64,000 nucleotides of DNA from Perognathus longimembris pacificus. Lineage: Eukaryota; Chordata; Mammalia; Rodentia; Heteromyidae. The stretch is taken from NCBI RefSeq assembly GCF_023159225.1, contig NC_063172.1, positions 44,149,832-44,213,831 on the forward strand, given 5' to 3'. Positions 57,880-64,000 of the stretch are shown in pieces. Made by a program: the position numbers and the translations under genes. Numbering within the stretch: position 1 is the stretch's first letter; every line of letters starts with the position of its first letter. The notes under the pieces were generated by a model. That model did no database searches. It saw only the letters and a list, made by a program, of their open reading frames with translations, and was not told where the DNA came from.

Positions 57880-58062
57880 GCGCGCGCGCTGGCAAAACAG
57901 AAGTAGAGCTGTGTAGCTCAAGGCTCAAGTGGTAGAGCACTAGCCTTGAGCAAAAGAAACTTAAGGACAGTGCCCAGGCCCAGAGTTCGAGGCCAGAACA
58001 AGAAGGAGGAGGAGGAGGAGGAGGAGGAAGAAGAAGAAGAAGAACAACAACAACAACAAGGC
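57726..58062 (+). mobile_element. B1-Geo SINE with CA/CG repeat in the linker and triplet tail
   Basis: B1-type half 'GCCAGGTACTGGGGGCTCAC'; after CTCCAATTAAT comes (CA)n then (CG)n (57845-57889), then the Geo half and a tail of GGA, AGA and ACA triplets (58002-58060). Confidence 0.9.
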
Positions 58063-59343
58063 CCAAATGACACATGAATCCAGTTATGACACACACATTG
58101 TTGTCTCCTGTGTCTTTTCCTTTCCAGCTATAGAGGTGTTAATGTGGAAAGGAACTTGAGGAACAATGGAGCTTTGTCTGAATGTCGAGCTGCTCTGTGA
58201 TGTGGGAGGAATGTATTCTGGAGTTTGGATGCTCACGGATGGCTAGTCCTCAAGCACCTGCTCTGCCTTACAGCACATATCTAATGTTCTGCTCTCCTTG
58301 CTGTGTTAGCTTGGTTAATGTATACATCCCCAGAAAGACTAATTATCTTTCTTCATCATAATGTAGTGGTGAAAGAAGAAAGGGGAAAAGAAAACTGCAG
58401 ATATTGTTGCTTCTAGTGACAGCTGTCTGCCACTGGATGCTGTGATTCTGGGCATAACCCTCTTCGATTCCCGTGCTGTCGTCTGCACAGAAGGAAGAGG
58501 AACCATTTGAGGTCCTCCTTTTCCACGAGTCTCTGAGGAGGGACTCTATGGGCAGAAGCACTTTTGGAAAAGGATCCGAGTGAGCAGATCCTGCCCTCTG
58601 GGCATCAAGGGCAGGTAGACAGGCAGATCTCCAGTGCTATACTTTTCTTATGCCATACAGGGAAACCACTGTATACTTAGTGTCCCTAATATTACTAAGA
58701 TTATTGTTCATGCCTAGCTGTATTCCTGCTGTCTTGCTGCCTTTCTACTTCAACTTCTGATTTTGGAGAATCATTGCTGTGTAGGGCCATGATACATTCA
58801 CCATGAATAGGAATGCTCTGCTGCCTAGATTCTAAATCATCTAAACACCCTTCCCCAAATCAGTAATGCCAGTCCACACCTCTATGGTGAAACAGGATAG
58901 GTATGTTTGCAGTTATTTGCTCTGTTAGACTCACTTTAATAACTTACAAAGCAGAAAAGGTGATTGGCACTAGATAGGCATGTGTAAGAAGTAATCCATC
59001 TAGTATGTGGCCTCAAAGTGATGGCATGGTCCGGAGGAAGCATCCAAGAAGCAACTGGACACACAAGCCCAAGGCCAAGGAGGAACTCACGAAGCATAGC
59101 GATTGTTGGTACCCATAATAGACTTCTTTTTATTTACATAATACTTGTGTACTTGCATTTATCATCCAAAGCATGAATTACATGATATGACATTGAATCA
59201 GAAGAAAAAAATGAAAAGATTTGTGCTTTCAAAATCTTAAATAATGGCTTCCTATCAAATAGTTTGAAGGAAGGTTATGTCTGATGCTAAGGTTAGAGCT
59301 TACATTATGGCAAGTGTAGTTTATTTTTCTATATTTTAAATTT
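58063..59343. other. Unassigned sequence
   Basis: No gene or confident repeat over about 1.3 kb. Confidence 0.45.
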
Positions 59344-59377
59344 TATTTCTTTTTACTGTTATTAAAAAGGTGATGTA

Positions 59378-59580
59378 CAGCTGGGTGCTGGTGGCCGATG
59401 CCTATAATCCTAGCTATGCAGGAGTCATATCTGAGGATCACAGTTCAAAACCAGCCTGGACAGGAAAGTCCGTGAGACTCTTATCTCCAATTAACCACCA
59501 AAAAACCAAATGTGGTATTGTGGCTCAAGTGAGGACAGCATCCAAGCCCAGAGTTCAAACCACACGACTGACCAAAAAGA
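59378..59580 (+). mobile_element. B1-Geo SINE with target duplication
   Basis: Flanked by GTGATGTACAG at about 59370 and 59587. Shortened Geo half (CCAAATGTGGTATTGTGGCT). Inserted in the L1 3' UTR. Confidence 0.88.
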
Positions 59581-59639
59581 AAAAAAGTGATGTACAGAGG
59601 GATTACAATTACCTAAATCAGGTAATGAGTAAATTTCTT

Positions 59640-59857
59640 TTCTTTTTCAGTCATGAGGCTTGAACTCAGGGCCTAAGTGCTATCCCTGAGTTCTTTTGCT
59701 CAAGTCTAGTGCTCTACGACTTTGAGTCACAGCTCCACTTCCAGTTTTCTGGTTTAAGATTCTCACAGACTTTCTTGCCCAGGCTGGCTTTGAACTGCAG
59801 TCTTCAGATCTCAGCATCCTGAGTAGCTAGGATTACTGGTGTGAGCCTATGTGTACA
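59640..59857 (-). mobile_element. B1-Geo SINE (antisense)
   Basis: 'CAGTCATGAGGCTTGAACTC' to 'GATTACTGGTGTGAGCC'. The flanks GTAAATTTCTTTT and GTACATTTCTATT look like a decayed duplication. Confidence 0.87.
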
Positions 59858-60151
59858 TTTCTATTTGAACAATGTCACCCCTTCCCTTGCTCTCTCCCAG
59901 CTTTTCCCTCCTGTTCCCACCTACAAGTTGTATAGCTCATTTTCAACATAGTGTCTAGTGAGTACCACTGCTGCATTTGTTCACTCTATGTCCCTCAATA
60001 TCTGTGCCTTCCCAAAGACAGATAAATGAACAAACAAGACAAAAAGTAATGAATGTGACAACAAAGCAAAAATCTCATTCCCAATTCCTGGAGTTCATTT
60101 ACATAGAGAGTAGTTTTTGTTGTTGTTTTTATTCTGGTGTGTTCCTTGTAT

Positions 60152-60314
60152 ATGTGTGTGTGTGTGTGTGTGTACATATATATGCATATATACATATATA
60201 TCCATTTTCTTTCTTTCTTTCTTTTTCTTTCTTCTTTCTTTCTCTCCCTTCCTTCCTTCCTTTGTTCCTTCCTTCCTTCGTTCGTTCGTTCGTTCGTTCC
60301 TTCCTTCCTTCCTT
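60152..60314. repeat. Compound microsatellite (TG, TATA, CTTT, CCTT, CGTT)
   Basis: TG repeat 60152-60172, AT-rich block, CTTT repeats, then CCTT and five CGTT units near 60279-60298, merging into the tail of the antisense SINE that follows. Confidence 0.92.
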
Positions 60315-60546
60315 TTTGTCTGTCATGGGGCTTGAACACTGGGCCTGAGTGCTGTCCCTGAGCTCTTCAGCTCAAGGACAGCACTCTACCACTTGAGCCA
60401 CAGTGCCACTTCTGGTTTTTTGGTGGTTAATTGGAGATAAGAGTCTCACAGACATTCCTGCTGGGGCTGGCTTTGAACTACAATCCTCAGATCTCAGCAT
60501 CTTGAGTAGCTAGGATTATAGCATGAGCCACCAGCACCTGGCTATA
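60315..60546 (-). mobile_element. B1-Geo SINE (antisense)
   Basis: 'TCTGTCATGGGGCTTGAACA' to 'CATGAGCCACCAGCACCTGG'. Complete, with the preceding microsatellite as its tail. Confidence 0.9.
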
Positions 60547-61763
60547 TATCCATTTCTAAATCAAGGACAGCTCAATGTCAATTCCATCTTGATGGAGACA
60601 GTTCCTTAAGTCAGGGGGAAATTGGAGTAGCATCCATGCACAAGGGACAGCTCTCTTATTTCCTCTTCCTGAGGAAGCTGGGTACCCCCAAGCCTCCCCT
60701 ACAATCCAGCCTCTCCCAGCAGGTCTGAGCCTGGGGTCTCTCCCAGCAGGGCGGCAGTTCTGACCACAGCCATGAGCTGACTTTGGGACACAGAGAGGTA
60801 ATTAACAGCTAGTTTCTGCCTCGACCTGCTGACCCCTTTATAGGAAATCTTGAAACACAAAAGGATTGGCTGTTTTTAGTTAGTGCCTCGCGTGCTTATA
60901 ACTTCCATACTAATCACTACAGCTTGTGTTTCTCACTAGTGTTGCAACAGAATCACCATCTTCTCGCCCTTCTTGTCTCTGCCATGGCTCTGCAGCTCAG
61001 ATCACCAGCTGACTGGGTAAAGCTAAAACATCAGCCAGGTAGAGAGGTCACTGTCTCCAGGCAGTCCCTGAGCAGGTCACCTCTGTCTCATCACAGCCTG
61101 GGTGGGGGCCAGGGAGGATGCTTCCATGCTGGAGATGCCTCATTCATCAACCAGCACTGTCTGTGCGCTCCCTCCTCACATCCTGTATCACTGACGTGGA
61201 CAATAGGTTTTATTCAGCAGCTTGGTACATTACTTCTCTGGACAGAAGGCAGGCCCTGCACATGACTCCTGTGCTGTCATTAATATGCTTCTTAACTCAG
61301 AGCAGCTGTTCTTCCTCCCCATCCTCCCCTCCCCCAGTCTTTGTTCCTTGTGGGAGAGAATGTGTTTTTGAATAAATGAGAGTCCTGGAAAGATAAGGAG
61401 TTTTCTCTTTCAGTGTGGACACTTCTTTAATTTTAACCATACTGATGGATTCCCCCCACCCCCAATAAGTTATTTAGTACCTTCTTAGGTGGAGTAAATA
61501 GAACATAATTTAACTTTATCTTGATGGCATAGAATCATTATAGGGAAAAAGTATATAATGGGCCCCTAGCTCTGTGAGGGATAGAGAGGCCTGAGATTCT
61601 GTGAGTCTGACTTTATTTTGTAAATTTTCAAACAGACTTGCTGTCTCTCTGTTTTTTTATCAAGCCATGTCATTCTGCTGATCAATGTACCTATCTTCTG
61701 AATCCTTTTTGTCCTAATTTTCAATGTTTACTGTGAGCAATATGTGCACACACTTGCAAGCAT

Positions 61764-61764
<1 letters not shown>
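60547..61764. other. Unassigned sequence
   Basis: No transposon recognised. Open frames of about 110 codons (60924-61265) lack motifs. Confidence 0.45.

Positions 61765-61801
<37 letters not shown>
61765..61801. repeat. (CA)n microsatellite
   Basis: 37 bp of CA repeat, uninterrupted. Confidence 0.95.
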
Positions 61802-61807
<6 letters not shown>

Positions 61808-61986
61808 ACATCCAAACAGAAGTGGCATGCCTGCATGTATGTGTTAAAGTTGTAAGAAAGGACCTAATAGTTTTCTAAACCAAATATCATGTGAGTTCTC
61901 TGTTTTGATTTTCCAAAGGCTATATTTATTCTTTTTTTTGGAGTGGGAGGGAGGAATCATTTTAGAAATAGAAAGTTGCAAGACTA

Positions 61987-62224
61987 AGTTGGCACTGGTG
62001 GTTCACGCCTGTAATCTAGCTACTTAGGAGTCTGAGATATGAGGATCAAAGTTCAAGGCCAGGAAAGTCCATGAGATTCTTGCCTCCAATTAGCCAACAG
62101 AATACCAGAAGTGTCCCTGTGGCTCAAAGTGGTAGAGTGCTAGCCTTGAGCAAAAAGAGCTGAGGGATAGTACCCAGGCCCAGAGTTCAAGCCCCATGAC
62201 TACCAACAACAACAACAAAAAAGG
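61987..62224 (+). mobile_element. B1-Geo SINE with target duplication
   Basis: Complete halves with a CAA-repeat tail. Flanked by AAGTTGCAAGACTAA (about 61973 and 62225), 15 bp perfect. Confidence 0.93.
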
Positions 62225-62239
62225 AAGTTGCAAGACTAA

Positions 62240-63148
62240 AAACTAGTTCTCAAATTCTAAGAGCCATCTTTCTAGAAAACTCTTATATACTTTCATTCTT
62301 CTGTTGTTACTTAGAGTAGGCCAAGGTTTCTAAAAGGGGATTGTTTTTATGAGAAGGTCTTTCATTATCCCAACTTTACATGCCAACTAATTTTTTTACT
62401 ATCTTCAACAACGTTATCATGATATTTTCAAACTATTGTCATAAAAAAAGACCTACAGGTGCAAAAACAAAGTGGAAGCACAGAGCTAAATCTCCCTCTT
62501 TCTCTTGCCTTTATTGTTCTCCTTGGAAAAGTCTTGTGGAGAACTGAATAAATGAACACGGCTATTTGACGGAGTGTAACCCATACCAGCCCTATTGTGT
62601 AATGTCTTGAACCTAAGTCCTTTTCAACTAAATGAAGGTATATTTTCTTTTATATTGTTGACTTAGACTGAAGCTTAGCAAAGAACACTTGTGCAACATT
62701 TTCTGGATCAATTTATCATCTGCTCAGAGCAGACATGCATTTTTCTCATCATTAAAGGGAAACCAAACCCATCTACATAATCTTCCGTTCTGCTTTGTTT
62801 CTTTCCAGGACTTCATGTTGTAGACTCTGAAATATTAATGAAGGGATATGAACTTAGTGTTCTATTCTCTAACTCAGCCCCAGTGGAATGAGGGCATGGC
62901 CAGGGAGTGGGAGGATGAGAAATGTACTCAAGACAATGTTACTCAAAGTCAAGTTGCTAGACTCTGCCTCCCAATTTCCCAAGGTATTTGTTTCCATCCA
63001 GATTCCTGGGCTGGACTTGACTAAAGAGTATTTCTGCAGGGTGGGGCTTTGTAAAGGGTTATTTAAATGGAATACACAGTGTCTGCATTTTTCTATTTAT
63101 TTGCCATAATTCTGTATCTTTGACTCTTCTGTGACTAGAACTTAGATG
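62240..63148. other. Unassigned sequence
   Basis: No gene or confident repeat. Confidence 0.45.
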
Positions 63149-63151
63149 GTA

Positions 63152-63371
63152 GCTAGCTGGGCACCAGTGGCTTACACCTGTCCTCCTACCTACTCAGGAG
63201 GCTGAAATCTGAGGATCGTGGTTCAAAGCCAGCCCTGACAGACAAATCCAGGAATCTCTTATCTCCAATTAACCAGCCAAAAGGTATGGCTCACTGGACA
63301 GAGCATCAGCCTTGAATGATAAAGCTGAGGGAGAGTACCATGGCCCTGAATTCAAGCCCCAGTACCAGAAA

Positions 63372-63405
<34 letters not shown>

Positions 63406-63418
63406 ACGCACACACACC
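63152..63418 (+). mobile_element. B1-Geo SINE with CA tail
   Basis: B1-type half 'AGCTGGGCACCAGTGGCTTA', Geo half shortened at its start, tail replaced by (CA)n with CACGCA variants (63370-63418). Confidence 0.88.
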
Positions 63419-64000
63419 TTATGCTTATACTAGTTAAGTTGATGGTATGGTAAACATCTCTCATCTAGATAGCAATATTCTTTTTTTTTTTTTTTAACTT
63501 TTTTCCTACCTAGAGCCCTCTGAGGTGTGCAGGAAGGCTTGTTGCCTATGATTTGCAGCTGGGAAGGAATTCTCTGCTGCTTAATGATTTGTGCAAACTA
63601 TAACTGTAGCCAGGAGGCAGGACTGACTTGCCACAGGTCTTCTTGCCCCATTTCCCTGTATGTTCACTGTGCTAGGATCCAAGGCACAAGAGGAGGCTTT
63701 ATTAAAGTATCTCTTAAAAAGAGATGGACCTGCAATCAGGGGCTTCAGAGCCATTCCACATGCTGTTGAGTGTGGGGTGTATTGGCTTCTAGAAGATGAA
63801 AGCCCTGGCAAAGCCCTGGTCAGGGGGCAGAGATGGGAATCTTCAAAACAAAGAAATTCCCATTCTTTGTTCATCCCCTTCAATTTTCTGATCTTTTCCC
63901 TCCACTCCCTCTTTCTTGTAAAGACTCAAACAACCAAAATAATTATATGAAATTAAGTCGGTAAAAGCCAGGCTTGTTTCCTTAAGACTGATGTGTTAAC
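63419..64000. other. Unassigned sequence to window end
   Basis: A T-run at 63481-63496. The overlapping 80-100-codon open frames on both strands show no family motif. Confidence 0.4.

Larger units (their letters stand above)
59344..60125 (-). mobile_element. L1 3' UTR (antisense), split by two SINEs
   Basis: The T-rich start and 'GATGTACAGAGGGATTACAA' are the antisense of the L1 3' end. After SINEs at 59378-59580 and 59640-59857 it continues with antisense 3' UTR similar in wording to 36440-36680 ('CCCAATTCCTGGAGTTC' here, 'CCCAATTCTTGAAATTTG' there). Confidence 0.8.

Overview
This window is mammalian nuclear DNA, almost certainly from a rodent of the superfamily Geomyoidea (kangaroo rats, pocket mice, pocket gophers). 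The strongest clue is a dimeric SINE with an ID-like, tRNA-Ala-derived left half and a 'Geo' right half. It is present in more than a dozen copies on both strands and matches the IDL-Geo family, which the literature describes as restricted to Geomyoidea. 7SL/B1-type SINEs, rodent-style L1 elements and long CA and GGAA microsatellites agree. I see no intact host protein-coding gene, no rRNA, no functional tRNA gene and no prokaryotic feature. The window reads as intergenic or intronic sequence made largely of transposon layers.

Layout. 1-8.5 kb: three L1 elements head to tail on the + strand, each poly(A) tail running straight into the interior of the next ORF2, as expected of nested insertions whose 5' parts lie outside the window. 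All ORF2 frames are broken. 8.5-19 kb: mostly unassigned sequence with scattered SINEs and ancient L1 and other old repeats. 19.1-20.3 kb: an isolated CpG island, a 300-bp polypyrimidine tract and a 226-bp uninterrupted CA tract. 21.4-23.7 kb: a 5'-truncated young L1 of the same subfamily as the first and third elements, followed by SINEs. 24-32 kb: a MaLR (MLT1-like) LTR, an L1 3' stub with target duplication, an LTR-like segment, a solo LTR with a perfect 5-bp duplication, and SINEs. 34-38.2 kb: two antisense L1s interrupted by an LTR, a B1 and three IDL-Geo copies, several with readable target duplications. 38-49.8 kb: largely unassigned DNA with B1-Geo SINEs whose tails became GGAA microsatellites. 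49.9-52.3 kb: a complete but coding-dead endogenous retrovirus with paired LTRs, a tRNA-Phe primer binding site and a 5-bp duplication. 52-64 kb: unassigned DNA with SINEs, an antisense L1 3' UTR and microsatellites.

The most interesting observation concerns SINE architecture. The same Geo right half is joined to two unrelated left halves, a tRNA-Ala/ID-type and a 7SL/B1-type. A third, older composite (7SL followed by an ID-like unit, 48.8-49.05 kb) has a right half that can be aligned by eye with Geo. This suggests Geo is a modified ID-type tRNA-like unit that was swapped between left halves. Coordinates of SINE and L1 ends are read by eye and may be off by several bases unless a target duplication fixes them.
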